From: Bacteroidota bacterium
Lineage (GTDB): Bacteria > Bacteroidota > Bacteroidia > Flavobacteriales > Flavobacteriaceae
DNA length: 64,000 bases
Assembly (NCBI GenBank): GCA_023446155.1
Contig: JAEXIT010000021.1
Location: forward strand, 1-64,000
Direction of reading: 5' to 3'
The position numbers and the translations under genes were made by a program. The notes below the pieces were generated by a model, which saw only the letters and a list, made by a program, of their open reading frames with translations, was not told the origin of the DNA and did not search any database. Below are positions 40,502-51,439 of the stretch, piece after piece; position 1 is the first letter of the stretch, and every line of letters begins with the position of its first letter.

Positions 40502-42601
40502 TTAAAAATCATAATACCAATTAAACAAATCTACACGCAAACCAACTGAAAACCAGGTTGTCGAACTTTTGACCGCGGTTGGTGTTTCGGTAGCCGGATC
40601 GAAGTTTCTATAAATGACGTTTCCAAATATTTTCAGATTCATTGCCGGATTTACCAGATAGCCCGCCTGAAGATCGGCGATTAAAACATTGGTCTTATTC
40701 CCTTGTCCGGTTACGACTCCAGTGTCGAATGGTCGGTCTTCGTCATAATTGCGGTAGATGTCACCGCCGTAATTATAGGTATTATCCGCTGTATTAAAAT
40801 CGAGTCCGCGTTGTCCGTAGATCAATTTTGCATCGACAAACCAACGTCCGTAATAATAACGGGCAATACCAACCACTTCTTTAAGATTGGCACCCCAAAG
40901 ATGCCCCATGCTTTGGTTGTTATGTCCGTAGTTTGTTAGCACATTACTATGCGAATACACATACGGTCGCACGTAATTGTATTCGGCTTGCAACATCAGA
41001 TTTTTAATTTTAAAGGCATCGTAATATTTCCCGCCAATCTGGAAACCGTATTTATTTTTCCAGCTTCCGTTACCCGCTTTAATATCACTCAACGAAAACT
41101 CATCCAGCAGGAATTGTCCGTAGATGTTCATTTGGTTGCTTAGTTTGTACTTTGACGTAAGTCCCAAAACGGCATTTCCGCTTTTGGAAGACGACGTAAA
41201 TTCAACCGCGCGGTAAAAAATGATCGGATTCACAAAGCTAAAATCAAAACCACGATCGTTCGTATTACTCCAAACCACCGATTCAAAGAAGCCCATATTC
41301 CAACGCTTCGACACATTCCAGCTCAGGTAATGGTTGGCCATATATTTGGTTGCATAGGTCTTTTCGGCCGTTACGTCGGTACGAACATCTTTCAGCCACA
41401 TATAGGTATTGGTATATTTGATTTTCCAGAACGTCGTATTGATTTTAAAATAGGGATACGGACTAGCTACATCACTAAAAATCAACGAGCGGTATCCGTC
41501 TCCTATAAAATTCCGACCATAACCCAATTGTAAGTTAATAAACTTATTAGGCGTATACGATATATTGGCTTCTGCTAACGGAAAATCGTAGCCATCGCCA
41601 TTAAATTCTTTTGCAATACCGATACCGGGAATAATCGCCGGATTTCCACCCGATGGTTTGATCGATTCGGCATAGCGGTTGTAATAATCTGCAAAACGCC
41701 CCTGACTTTCATAAACCGAACTCGAGAACGTTAGCTGTTCGCCCAACGCCCCCTGAACATGAAGCCCACGGGTATTCACATAGGTATATTTGAGTTCGCT
41801 ATCCATATCTTTTCCAACGCGAAGGTCAAAGATCGGATTGATCGTAAACCAATAGCCATCACCTTGAATGGCAACCATGTTTTCGTTCCAAAGTTTTCGT
41901 CCCCACCAGGAGGTTTTATTTTTAAGCAATTTTTGCTGTTCTTTCTCGAAATCGTAATATTTGGCTACTTCCGCGTAGGAATACGGTTTAGAAGCCGAAT
42001 GATTATTACTTCCCACCCGATTTACAGCTGCATCGAAAACGGCATAATTCTGATGTGAAAAAGGAATGTTCAGATTGCTTTTAAACTGTGGATTTCGGAA
42101 TGGCTTACTCACAATTTTATCAAACTCATCCAATTCCTTTTGCACTGTCGGATTGGTTTTATCCGAAGTCATTACTACAGTTGTTGTTCCTTCCGACATC
42201 GGTTTTTCCAACGGAATAGCAATCCGCACCGTATATTTGGCATAGGTTGCCCGACCTGCGAATTTTGCCGGTTCTACTTTTTCGAACTGTGTAAAAACGC
42301 GTTTGGCTTCCTCTTTCAGTTCGGGATAGGCCGCATCAATATACAGCGGTTTAAAGGTCCCGGTCGAATCGACTTCAAACAGAGCGATAACCGTCCCTTT
42401 GTAATTCGCAGCGGTTACTTGTTGCGGCACTTTAAAATGGGAATAGAAAAAATCCTGGACTTTAGCATTAAAGCAGGATTCCCGATCCTTTTGGGGTTTA
42501 TCCTTACAGTCTTTAAAAACCGGAAACTGTTCGTTTTCGGTTTGTGAAAACACATTTGTCAATCCGAGTGACAAGAACAGAGCACACCATAAATACCTCA
42601 T
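40502..42601 (-). CDS. remB: RemB-like gliding motility / Wzi-like outer-membrane protein
   Basis: A 699-residue outer-membrane protein with a signal peptide (CALFLSLGLTNVFSQ). The N-terminal part (about 30-130) looks like a TonB C-terminal-type domain (GTVIALFEVDSTGTFKPL). The rest is a beta-barrel resembling capsule-assembly Wzi proteins, with alternating strands and an aromatic last strand (FSVGLRVDLFNWYYDF). Length and start match what I recall of RemB from Flavobacterium johnsoniae, which is needed for normal gliding. The gene name is from memory of the family. Confidence 0.72.
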   Translation of the reverse strand: MRYLWCALFLSLGLTNVFSQTENEQFPVFKDCKDKPQKDRESCFNAKVQDFFYSHFKVPQQVTAANYKGTVIALFEVDSTGTFKPLYIDAAYPELKEEAKRVFTQFEKVEPAKFAGRATYAKYTVRIAIPLEKPMSEGTTTVVMTSDKTNPTVQKELDEFDKIVSKPFRNPQFKSNLNIPFSHQNYAVFDAAVNRVGSNNHSASKPYSYAEVAKYYDFEKEQQKLLKNKTSWWGRKLWNENMVAIQGDGYWFTINPIFDLRVGKDMDSELKYTYVNTRGLHVQGALGEQLTFSSSVYESQGRFADYYNRYAESIKPSGGNPAIIPGIGIAKEFNGDGYDFPLAEANISYTPNKFINLQLGYGRNFIGDGYRSLIFSDVASPYPYFKINTTFWKIKYTNTYMWLKDVRTDVTAEKTYATKYMANHYLSWNVSKRWNMGFFESVVWSNTNDRGFDFSFVNPIIFYRAVEFTSSSKSGNAVLGLTSKYKLSNQMNIYGQFLLDEFSLSDIKAGNGSWKNKYGFQIGGKYYDAFKIKNLMLQAEYNYVRPYVYSHSNVLTNYGHNNQSMGHLWGANLKEVVGIARYYYGRWFVDAKLIYGQRGLDFNTADNTYNYGGDIYRNYDEDRPFDTGVVTGQGNKTNVLIADLQAGYLVNPAMNLKIFGNVIYRNFDPATETPTAVKSSTTWFSVGLRVDLFNWYYDF

Positions 42602-42612
42602 GCAATACCGGT

Positions 42613-43356
42613 TTAATAGTCACTATTTGATTGTTCTCCGCTGGCAATGGCTTTGGCCGAAGAGGTTCCGATTCGTTTTACCCCCAAACGCACCATTTCC
42701 AGCGCTTCTTCGAAGGTACGCACGCCGCCGGCAGCTTTTACCGGTAACGGGAACGAATTTTCCAGCATCAGTTTTACAGCCGGAACCGTAGCCCCATTTG
42801 GTTTTCCTTCTTCGGTTTTATAAAATCCGGTAGATGACTTCACAAAAACCGATTCGTATTGATTTTCTTTAAAATTGGCAATCACCACATTTTTGATCAA
42901 CGCCGACAATTGTACGATCTGATGATCGTTTAAGGCCGCCACTTCGATAATCCATTTTACGATTTTGTTATGCGCTAATCCCAAACGGGTGCATTCCAGG
43001 ACTTCTTTTTTTACTTTGTCGGTTTCACCGCGTTTAAATGCCTCATAATCCACTACAAAATCAAGATCGTCTGCACCATCCTGAATCGCCTTTGTCGCTT
43101 CCTCCTGCTTCTCTTCCAGTGTTCCGTTACCGTTTGGAAAATCGATAACCGTTCCGATCGTAACGGCCGAATTATTTTCGGCGATCATCGTTCTGGCCAT
43201 AGCCACCATATCCGGACGAATCATAATCAGTTTGAATTTTTCCCGAATTGCCTCCGCAACATAATCCGCTACAATTTTTCGGTTTTCCATTTCTGATACA
43301 CCAGCCTGTTCGGCGGTTTTTAAATAGGTCGAGTCTAAGTAATTTCTAATATCCAT
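42613..43356 (-). CDS. deoC: Deoxyribose-phosphate aldolase
   Basis: A 247-residue class I aldolase that splits deoxyribose 5-phosphate to acetaldehyde and glyceraldehyde 3-phosphate in nucleoside breakdown. Markers are IGTVIDFPNGN, DDLDFVVDYEAF, the Schiff-base Lys in FVKSSTGF, and VKAAGGVRTFEEAL. The start at 43356 (MDIRNYLDST) is chosen because the longer frame would begin in a terminator hairpin. A hairpin lies just upstream, so it may have its own promoter. Confidence 0.92.
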   Translation of the reverse strand: MDIRNYLDSTYLKTAEQAGVSEMENRKIVADYVAEAIREKFKLIMIRPDMVAMARTMIAENNSAVTIGTVIDFPNGNGTLEEKQEEATKAIQDGADDLDFVVDYEAFKRGETDKVKKEVLECTRLGLAHNKIVKWIIEVAALNDHQIVQLSALIKNVVIANFKENQYESVFVKSSTGFYKTEEGKPNGATVPAVKLMLENSFPLPVKAAGGVRTFEEALEMVRLGVKRIGTSSAKAIASGEQSNSDY

Positions 43357-43365
43357 GGTATAAAA

Positions 43366-43392
43366 ATAAAAAAATCCCACAAAAGTGGGATT
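43366..43392 (-). terminator. Terminator between VanZ-like gene and deoC
   Basis: Stem AATCCCAC / GTGGGATT with a 4-base loop; the minus strand continues with seven T. It ends the ruvA-sprA-gcvH-vanZ unit. Confidence 0.75.
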
Positions 43393-43409
43393 ACTATCTT
43401 GTAATTAAT

Positions 43410-43787
43410 TTAGCCTTTCAGCTTTTGACTTCCGTTTAGGTACAACAATACAATTGCTATAATTCCTCCTGCGGTATTGGCCAGCACATCAAAAATGTCG
43501 GCCGATCGTGTTTCGGTAAACACACTTTGGCAGACTTCAATTCCAACACCATATAAAAACCCGAAAAGAAATACGATTCGCAGTTTTTTAACCAATGGTT
43601 CTTTCGGGAATTTACTGTCAAGTGTCCGAAACCACAGAATTGTAAACAGAAAGTAAAAAAGGAAGTGTACAAACTTATCTTTAAAAGGAATTTTCCCACC
43701 CACATCGGTATTAATGGTTATCAGACAGGCAACACCTATCACCAACGACCAACCTAATGCGAGTAAAAGATTAAGTTTACGCACCAA
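43410..43787 (-). CDS. VanZ family membrane protein
   Basis: A 125-residue protein with four membrane helices and the family features KDKFVHFLFYFLFTILW and GIEVCQSVFTETRSADIFDV. The function of VanZ-like proteins is not settled. It overlaps gcvH by 11 bases. Confidence 0.85.
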   Translation of the reverse strand: MVRKLNLLLALGWSLVIGVACLITINTDVGGKIPFKDKFVHFLFYFLFTILWFRTLDSKFPKEPLVKKLRIVFLFGFLYGVGIEVCQSVFTETRSADIFDVLANTAGGIIAIVLLYLNGSQKLKG

Positions 43788-44157
43788 TCAAGGCTTTATA
43801 ATCGTCGCTAGACAAAAGTCCGTCCACTTCTGCCGGGTTGCTGATTTTAACTTTGATCATCCATCCTGCTCCGTAAGGATCGGTGTTCACACTTTCCGGT
43901 TCTGACTCTAAGTCTTCGTTAAATTCAACGATCTCTCCCGTTAGAGGCAAGAACAAATCCGATACTGTTTTAACCGCTTCAACGGTTCCGAAAACTTCGT
44001 CTTTGTCTAGTGTCTGATCCAACGTCTCTACTTCAACATAAACGATATCTCCTAATTCTTTTTGTGCAAAATCAGTAATTCCAACCGTTGCAATATCGCC
44101 GTCAAGGCTAACCCACTCGTGATCTTTTGTGTACTTTAAGTTAGATGGTATATTCAT
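43777..44157 (-). CDS. gcvH: Glycine cleavage system H protein
   Basis: A 126-residue lipoyl carrier of the glycine cleavage system. The lipoylated Lys is in GTVEAVKTVSDLFLP (near residue 63), and the start NIPSNLKYTKDHEWV is canonical. The ATG at 44157 gives the usual family length; an upstream start would add seven residues. Confidence 0.95.
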   Translation of the reverse strand: MNIPSNLKYTKDHEWVSLDGDIATVGITDFAQKELGDIVYVEVETLDQTLDKDEVFGTVEAVKTVSDLFLPLTGEIVEFNEDLESEPESVNTDPYGAGWMIKVKISNPAEVDGLLSSDDYKALIGA

Positions 44158-44218
44158 TGTGTTTATTTTTATTGACAAATGTAATTTTATTAGCGGTAAC
44201 TTTAAAATGTTTTGCTTA

Positions 44219-47200
44219 TTAATTTCCGAAGTTATATCGCAGTGTAAAACCAGAGCGGATATTCGTCATCGGGAACGAGGTCGAGATCACCGCTTGTGAG
44301 AACGAATGGTCGTAATAGAAAATCGCTGTCAGGTTTTTACTAAACATATAATCGGCTGTTAATTTTAGCGACCAGATATCCTGACCACCAGCCAACTGGT
44401 TGTTATCGTAATCCAGATAACGAACGATTGTCTGATTTTGACGCAACGTCAAATTCGCTTTCAGGTTAATATCACTACGGATCACACCCATCGGGTTATC
44501 GGCCAGTTTGGAGTTGATCGTAACGTCTTTAAAACGATATCCAAATTCCAACGTATATTCATTTCCTTTTACCTCGGTTAACAATCCGTTATCAAAACTC
44601 AACGACAAGCTTCGGTCTTTTTTCATTTCAGCAAGGATTTTAAATGAGTTTTTCATTTCAAAATCCACACGCATTAACGGGTTAAATTGCTCCACAAGGT
44701 TGACATTGGCAACGATGGTTTTCACCGGATAGTTTCCTGTTGTCGGGTTTATAGTATTCGGATCGGCATCGTAATCGAAATTCGAACGGAACGAGCTCAC
44801 CGTATACGACGCACGGTAGCCGTGTTGTAAGGAGAATCGTTTGAAGTTTTCTTTAAAGAATCCATAACGCATCAATCCGGTATATTTTACATTCCAGTTC
44901 GGGATTGGTATATCACGGAAAATTCCTGTAGACACACTCGAAGCGCTTGTTCCGGTATAGGCTGCAAGGAACGCCGGTAATAATACCGCCTGACTGTTTC
45001 TTCCAAATCCAACCGGATAACCGTCCGGAGTCGTGTTATTCGGATCCAATCCTCTTTCGGTTGCCAAACGTCTTGCAATGGTCAAACGGTTTTCTCTAAA
45101 ATCATTAAAGGCATCCGAACCGGTTTCGTCACTTCTAGAAAACGCCGTTTTAATCAACACCGTTGAAATCGAGAAGTTACCAAAATCGTAAGGCGAACGG
45201 GCATTATAATTTCCAAAGGCATCCACATCATACTGTTCTGAGAAATTCTGCGAGTACGTACGGTTTGCATTTAAGTCGATTTTCAAATCATTGAACGGTT
45301 CTACCTGCGCGGTAATATCCAATAATTTATTGCGCACCTGAGTAAAGCTCTGGTTGAATTCCGGATAGTTCGTTAACCATCCGTTTCTTGCAGCTTCATA
45401 ACGAATATCCGACTGACTACCCATGATAAAGCCTAACGACGGCTGCATGGTTCCGAAGAAACCTACTTTCGGCAAATAACCTGGAAGCACCGTACCACCA
45501 TTATCAGTATAGTTAATCTGAATATTTTTCACACTGGTTACCACTCCGATCAAACCGTCGATAATTACATTTGGTTTCTCTTCCGGAGCTTGTTGGATCT
45601 GAGTTATTTTCTGACCCGGAACCGGAGCTTTCGGAGCTGGTGTATTGGCCTTTGGCGCTGCTTTTCTACGTTGTTTTGTCAGACCGATATACTTATAGAA
45701 ATTATCCATCGTCAATACCGTATTCAATCGGTGCGACGCCGCATTCTGGATCGTGTTCCCCAAATCGTAACCATCGATCGACGAGAATGCATCCGACGAA
45801 CGTTGCCAGTTGTAATCACCGGTATACGTATAGGTTGATTTCACAAAACTTAAAAACGGTAATTTATTTATCGGCAGATCGTAATTTACATTTAGCTGCT
45901 GCGTATGATTATTCGGTTCTCCAATATCGAAATAGCTATCCCAAATGGTATTGGTTGGATCCGGAATTTTATTCTCATCCAGGTAATTTCGTACGATATT
46001 ATTCGATGACGCACTATAATTGATACGCAACGATTTGGTTAGATTATAATTAAATCCGTATTGGTAATTGAAGAAGTAATTTCTTCGGTACAGCGGATCG
46101 ATCGCAATACCTTCAATACCATCCACTTGTCGGAACTGTTGTCTGTTATACTGACGTAAGATGGTCGAACTAAATGAAATGGTTGTTGGCAAATAATTAA
46201 AGTTAAAATCGCTCAACATTTTCCAATAGCTGCTTTTCTTCATAAACTTCGTTTTTTTAAACGGCTCCACAGCTTTTGGTTTGAAAGTATAGGCATAATC
46301 GGCTGAGGTTTTCACCTGTTGATCCACCAAACTTTCCACTTCAAAATCGTGGTGTTCCATTTCGTTAAACGAGTACGACAGCGTTAAGTTTTCCACATCG
46401 TATACGTGTTGTTTTTGTTCCGGCGCACGGTCTTTTTTCACTCCGATAAAGTTGATACTTTTTCGTTTGGTATAATCGATGGCACGGTTACGGATATTGT
46501 CTTTTTCGGCGCTATCAGCGGTTATATCCAACAACTGCTGTAATTTAATATCCTGATTAAACGGATCGTATTCCGGAGTAATAATTTCCTCACCCACACC
46601 GTAGTTAAACGGCAGGTTGATTCCCCATTTCTTAGGCAATAACTTTCCTAAGTTAATATTGGTAACGATGTTGTATTGTTTTACATCTTCACGGCTTCTT
46701 TCGTTTGGTCCCTGTTCCAGTGTTCCGAAACCAATGGTACTCATTCTACCGGTTGCCGAAATATTCATCAGGTCGGCAAAGTTGGTATCCAGGTTGGCAA
46801 TAGCCGCCATACCACCTTTGTTATCCATTTCGGACATACGCAATTCGTTAAACCAAACTTCCCCGCGTACTTCCTGAGTGGAGATATTTTTCACCCCGAC
46901 CATTAAGGTACGCACCAAACCAAAGTTCGGGTTACCTTTAATACCTAAGGTCAACATATTTGGTTTTCCAGACAATGACGGATCTAAAACATCCTCACGT
47001 GCATATCCGATACCGGTTAACGGATCCACCGGATTGGGCAGATTCCCTTGTAATGCGAGTACTTTTAATTTGGTTAACAACTCCAGACGCAAATCGATTT
47101 CGTTATCCGAAGGCCAGATTTCTTCTGCCGAACGCGACGAGAAAGCCGACGGTTTTAACGGAATCTCCACCTGGTAGAAGTTTTGCGTAAAGTCGTTACC

Positions 47201-50200
47201 AAAACGGATAAACGCCACCATCTGATCGGCCATTAACGGTTGTGTTTCGGCCGGTGGTTGTAACGCTTCCGCGTGAAGGAACATTCGCAGTTTTTTAAAC
47301 TGACGCATATCCACACTTACGTTTTTAAACACCGCTCTGGCATCGCCCGGTTCCAAACCTCCTAATCCCGGAAGAGCCGAATCTTTTTTGTACACACGCA
47401 ACGATAACGATTGCTCGTTTTGGTTGATGATCGTGTTGTTGTTGTATAATTGTTCGCGGGTTACTCCCGGTGGCGTTACATATGGAATTGGCAAACGGTT
47501 ACCATTCTCCTGAATGTTTACAGCCACTACGTCAAACCCGGTATTGTCATTTTCATTTTGTTGCTCCGTTTCATTCGGATCCAGTGTACCGGTATAACGT
47601 CTCCATTCACCACGTACTAAGTCTAAGGCACCGAAACGCAGGGTAATCTGATCGGAGAAGTTCGACATGAACATTCTCATAAAACGAATCGAACGGAAAT
47701 CGGAAATCGAACCTTCCTGATTCGCACTGGTTGCTTCCAGAATTGGAATTTTATATAAGATCCAACGTACACGACCGGTTCCGCCATTGGCAAGGTCTAC
47801 GTTATTGTTTACCCGAACGTCGGCAATAAAATCCTGTCCAACCGGAACGTCACCCGGATAATATTTTACCGGAACTTCAAACTTCCAATACGCATTGATC
47901 GTATTCATCGTGTTATCACGATTGATATCCTCTACATCCGGTAAGGTTGTTGAACCGCGGTTGGTATCCGAAACCGCAATTGGCGAGTTCCCCTGAACAC
48001 CGTTATAATTTCGGTAACGCTGGATAATATTTCCTTGTGCGTTTAGGAAGTACTGATAGTTATCGGCAGCCGGATCGGGATTACTTGCAAAAGCAGGGAA
48101 TTTTGCTGCTTCTTCAGCATCATTCAATCCATCCAAACCGACATCCTGTGCTTCACGATTCCCCTCGTTGGTATCGAACGCATAGATTAACGATTGCGAT
48201 GCCGGCACATTCCCCCAAGGTCCTTGCGGTTGTACCAAAACCTGATTCGATCCTAAACCGTTTTCATAAAATTTTCGTCCGTCTTTTAAGATATCCTCCG
48301 AAATCTCACCAATATTAAAGGTTAATTTCCCTTCATTGGTCGTAATCCCCTGAACATCGGATCCATAATACGGGTCCATCATCCAGAACTGGATATACTC
48401 CACATTCGACTGTTCGAAGTTGGTCGAGTTGATCGCTCTCATAATACCACCCCAGTTATTTTGTGGGTTGGCTAAGGAGTTATCGGAAGGATTCGCCAGC
48501 GGGCTAAAGTTATACGGTCCTCTTTCTCTTGGATAATAGGTTAAATCGAGTGTATTGACCACCGTACTTTGTCCCTGTGCAATATCCGTAACTGGATACA
48601 ACTCCTGACTATAGATACGACGGGTACGGTTAGAAGAAATATCATCTACCGATAAACCGGCTGGTAATTGCGACGACGCATAGAATGTTGGGTCGATCGA
48701 ATACCATGATAATTTTGCTCTTCGGAAACCATAATCCGGAGCCGTCAATTCGTCTCCATAGCCAACCGGCGTACTCGCCAACGACCAGGCCTGAGCCGAA
48801 CGCATATCGATGGTCGTCTGCGAACCTTCGAAGTCATCGATATAAGTTGTCGCTTCCCCATTAAACTGATCCGCGGTAGAAGCACCCGGCTGTAAATAGG
48901 CGATCTCTCCCCGGAAGGATAAGTTCGACGGTACATCGGTGTCTACGTTTGGAAGTTTGTTTACCAAACGGGTAAAGAAGGGTACTTCGGTAGAGAAATT
49001 GGTATTTAGACCATAAATGGTATTGTTTACCGACTCCTGACCGTAGTTTGATTTTTGTGTAAACGGACGTTCTGATAATCGTAGGAACGTACCTCCTACC
49101 AAGAATTTATCCGAGAATTTGTGCTCCACGTTTAAACCGTAAAAACGGCGGGTCTGCTGACCAAAGATGGCGTTGTTTTCCAACGACACTTCGATTGGAA
49201 TACTGGATGCCTGTAACGACGGATCCAGGATTTGCACCCGACCTCTCTGGTAATCGACGGTATAATCTACCCCTTCCACCAAACGACGCCCACCGGCGGT
49301 TACAACAACCGATCCCTGTGGTACGTTAAAGGCTCCAATGGCAATCCCATCACCACCCGAAGATTTGAATTTACCTTTTAACTGGAATTTATTTTTATCA
49401 CTATCCTGTAACGCACCCGCTTGAGTGGTTTTATACAGGTTACGGAATACATATTTGCGCTGGTTGGCATTATAATCGATACCGCTTGTTGCGTCTCCAT
49501 CATAATTTTCCGTACCGTTGGTTCGCAATTTTTCAAACAGGTGATCCCCAAACGGCTCAACCGTGGTAAAGATAATGCGTCCATTTTGCTGATCAACTGT
49601 AATACCCGGTACAAAATCGAAGAAACCATCTCCCCCCACCTGCGGGTCATTGGTAAAATTCAGTCGGTCGACATTGAAAACTTTGATCAACGGTGTATTT
49701 TCCACATCCCCCGGTAATGGAACCGCGGGCTGTGATCCACTTCCCGGACCGGCCGGAACAATATAGTTTAACGGCGATGGGTCGGTGTATAAGATATTAA
49801 AACGGAAATCATCCTGAGACAACTGGTAAGCCCCCGGGATTTGGTAGATGTTTTTCATCATCAAATTCCAGATTGGCTGGTTTACGTTGGTCAGGTTACT
49901 TTTTAATAATTTTACGATAAGACTTTGTGTCGATGGGATTCCGTTCTGAACCTGTGTCGCATCGATACCATCGGTTCCGAATTCTCCAACCTGATACACT
50001 TTATCACCAATGGTATATTGGTAGGCTACCGCCAATACTTCGTCGTTGGCCAAACGCTGGTTTAACGAGATATATCCCAATTGCTGGTGGTAGGTATATT
50101 CATTGGATGATAATTTACGCGCATTTTCCAATTTGGCGTAATCTTTTCCTTCAACAACATTATAAGCTGGCACACTAAATCCGGCACTTCCGTTTACAAT

Positions 50201-51436
50201 TTCACGAATTCCCGAGTTCAGGTAGTTGGTTCCGATCGCTCCCGGATCGAATTTGTTATTTCCATTATCAACAGGTGATCCCGGTGGCTGGTTAAAAAAT
50301 CCGCCGGTAGGTATTCCGATGATGCTGGCATCAGTTACACCAATTTGCTGTGCCTCCCCCAAATCCTGTAACGCCATAATGTTACGCAGGTTGTTATCGG
50401 TACCACTAACACGGTTTTGTTTGTTGGTGATCCAAACTTCCACACGGGTAATTTGTACCCGGCTGTTAATTTGCGGATACGGTTTTAACGCTTCGTCATA
50501 ACGATTGCGGAAATACTGTGATAGGAAATAGTGTCGGTCGGCATCATAATCCAACGCAAACAACTGGAATTCCTGGATGGTTCCCCCACCTTGCGCCGTA
50601 ACAGTTTTGGTTTGTGATTTTTGTTCGGAGAAAACCCCGGTAATGGTTGTCTTACCAAACTGGAATTGTGCTTTCACCCCGAAAAGGCTTTGCGCCCCGC
50701 GAATCAACGAACTGTTTAAGGGTAAGCTCACGTTTCCGACTTCGATCTTTTTAATGATATCGTCTTCGGTTGGTGTATATTCTAATTTAATTAAATTCTG
50801 GAAAGCAAAAGTCGACTGGGTATCGTAGTTGGCGTTTACGTTTAAACGGGTTCCCACTTTCCCTTGTAAACTCAAACTGATTCGCTGGTCGAAATCGAAT
50901 GTAAAAGTAGATCGGTTTCGTGGTGAAAATGCCGGGTTATCCTGTTTGGTATAGCGCATTCCCAAATCCACTTCGACGGAACCGAGTGGTTTTACGTCGA
51001 TTGTATTTCCTCCGAAAATAGCTTCGAAGAAATTGGAATTCACATAATAGCGTGGTAATAAATCTTTTTTTGCGTCTTCGCTACCTGCTTTTTTACCGTC
51101 GATAGCACTTGATTTCTTCTTGAAATAGTCTCGCATGGACTCTCGCAACACCAATTCTTCGTATTCTTTTGGCGTTAGGATGATCGGATAATTAATATTA
51201 AAACCGTCGAACGTTTTGGTATAGATATACCGGTTGGTCACCGGATCATAGGTATAGGCCTCTACAATACTTTTCGGATTGGAGATATTTAGTTTTCCCA
51301 ATGAAGAACCGGTTTTAATAGAATCCTGTTCTTCTTCATCAACCTGAGCCTGGACAGAAAAACAAAAGAATAAAACCAAAATCGTAAGTCCGGTCTTTAT
51401 CTTCTTAAAAAAATCATGCGAGTAAAATGTTTCCAA
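44219..51436 (-). CDS. sprA: T9SS outer-membrane translocon protein SprA
   Basis: A 2405-residue outer-membrane protein, the huge beta-barrel through which type IX secretion cargo leaves the cell and which Flavobacterium needs for gliding. Signal peptide at about 1-31 (LTILVLFFCFSVQAQ). The N-terminal region contains RYYVNSNFFEAIFGGNTIDV and the SprA-type repeats GRIIFTTVEPFG; the long C-terminal barrel ends in the aromatic strand GFTLRYNFGN. Length matches other SprA/Sov proteins. Gene order ruvA-sprA-gcvH matches the conserved Flavobacterium arrangement. Its presence shows the host has a T9SS, relevant to the surface protein at the left edge. Confidence 0.95.
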   Translation of the reverse strand: METFYSHDFFKKIKTGLTILVLFFCFSVQAQVDEEEQDSIKTGSSLGKLNISNPKSIVEAYTYDPVTNRYIYTKTFDGFNINYPIILTPKEYEELVLRESMRDYFKKKSSAIDGKKAGSEDAKKDLLPRYYVNSNFFEAIFGGNTIDVKPLGSVEVDLGMRYTKQDNPAFSPRNRSTFTFDFDQRISLSLQGKVGTRLNVNANYDTQSTFAFQNLIKLEYTPTEDDIIKKIEVGNVSLPLNSSLIRGAQSLFGVKAQFQFGKTTITGVFSEQKSQTKTVTAQGGGTIQEFQLFALDYDADRHYFLSQYFRNRYDEALKPYPQINSRVQITRVEVWITNKQNRVSGTDNNLRNIMALQDLGEAQQIGVTDASIIGIPTGGFFNQPPGSPVDNGNNKFDPGAIGTNYLNSGIREIVNGSAGFSVPAYNVVEGKDYAKLENARKLSSNEYTYHQQLGYISLNQRLANDEVLAVAYQYTIGDKVYQVGEFGTDGIDATQVQNGIPSTQSLIVKLLKSNLTNVNQPIWNLMMKNIYQIPGAYQLSQDDFRFNILYTDPSPLNYIVPAGPGSGSQPAVPLPGDVENTPLIKVFNVDRLNFTNDPQVGGDGFFDFVPGITVDQQNGRIIFTTVEPFGDHLFEKLRTNGTENYDGDATSGIDYNANQRKYVFRNLYKTTQAGALQDSDKNKFQLKGKFKSSGGDGIAIGAFNVPQGSVVVTAGGRRLVEGVDYTVDYQRGRVQILDPSLQASSIPIEVSLENNAIFGQQTRRFYGLNVEHKFSDKFLVGGTFLRLSERPFTQKSNYGQESVNNTIYGLNTNFSTEVPFFTRLVNKLPNVDTDVPSNLSFRGEIAYLQPGASTADQFNGEATTYIDDFEGSQTTIDMRSAQAWSLASTPVGYGDELTAPDYGFRRAKLSWYSIDPTFYASSQLPAGLSVDDISSNRTRRIYSQELYPVTDIAQGQSTVVNTLDLTYYPRERGPYNFSPLANPSDNSLANPQNNWGGIMRAINSTNFEQSNVEYIQFWMMDPYYGSDVQGITTNEGKLTFNIGEISEDILKDGRKFYENGLGSNQVLVQPQGPWGNVPASQSLIYAFDTNEGNREAQDVGLDGLNDAEEAAKFPAFASNPDPAADNYQYFLNAQGNIIQRYRNYNGVQGNSPIAVSDTNRGSTTLPDVEDINRDNTMNTINAYWKFEVPVKYYPGDVPVGQDFIADVRVNNNVDLANGGTGRVRWILYKIPILEATSANQEGSISDFRSIRFMRMFMSNFSDQITLRFGALDLVRGEWRRYTGTLDPNETEQQNENDNTGFDVVAVNIQENGNRLPIPYVTPPGVTREQLYNNNTIINQNEQSLSLRVYKKDSALPGLGGLEPGDARAVFKNVSVDMRQFKKLRMFLHAEALQPPAETQPLMADQMVAFIRFGNDFTQNFYQVEIPLKPSAFSSRSAEEIWPSDNEIDLRLELLTKLKVLALQGNLPNPVDPLTGIGYAREDVLDPSLSGKPNMLTLGIKGNPNFGLVRTLMVGVKNISTQEVRGEVWFNELRMSEMDNKGGMAAIANLDTNFADLMNISATGRMSTIGFGTLEQGPNERSREDVKQYNIVTNINLGKLLPKKWGINLPFNYGVGEEIITPEYDPFNQDIKLQQLLDITADSAEKDNIRNRAIDYTKRKSINFIGVKKDRAPEQKQHVYDVENLTLSYSFNEMEHHDFEVESLVDQQVKTSADYAYTFKPKAVEPFKKTKFMKKSSYWKMLSDFNFNYLPTTISFSSTILRQYNRQQFRQVDGIEGIAIDPLYRRNYFFNYQYGFNYNLTKSLRINYSASSNNIVRNYLDENKIPDPTNTIWDSYFDIGEPNNHTQQLNVNYDLPINKLPFLSFVKSTYTYTGDYNWQRSSDAFSSIDGYDLGNTIQNAASHRLNTVLTMDNFYKYIGLTKQRRKAAPKANTPAPKAPVPGQKITQIQQAPEEKPNVIIDGLIGVVTSVKNIQINYTDNGGTVLPGYLPKVGFFGTMQPSLGFIMGSQSDIRYEAARNGWLTNYPEFNQSFTQVRNKLLDITAQVEPFNDLKIDLNANRTYSQNFSEQYDVDAFGNYNARSPYDFGNFSISTVLIKTAFSRSDETGSDAFNDFRENRLTIARRLATERGLDPNNTTPDGYPVGFGRNSQAVLLPAFLAAYTGTSASSVSTGIFRDIPIPNWNVKYTGLMRYGFFKENFKRFSLQHGYRASYTVSSFRSNFDYDADPNTINPTTGNYPVKTIVANVNLVEQFNPLMRVDFEMKNSFKILAEMKKDRSLSLSFDNGLLTEVKGNEYTLEFGYRFKDVTINSKLADNPMGVIRSDINLKANLTLRQNQTIVRYLDYDNNQLAGGQDIWSLKLTADYMFSKNLTAIFYYDHSFSQAVISTSFPMTNIRSGFTLRYNFGN

Positions 51437-51439
51437 GAA

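Noticed and set aside
42140..42547. Plus-strand frame opposite remB
   Set aside because: Antisense shadow of the RemB-like gene with no start context or family match.
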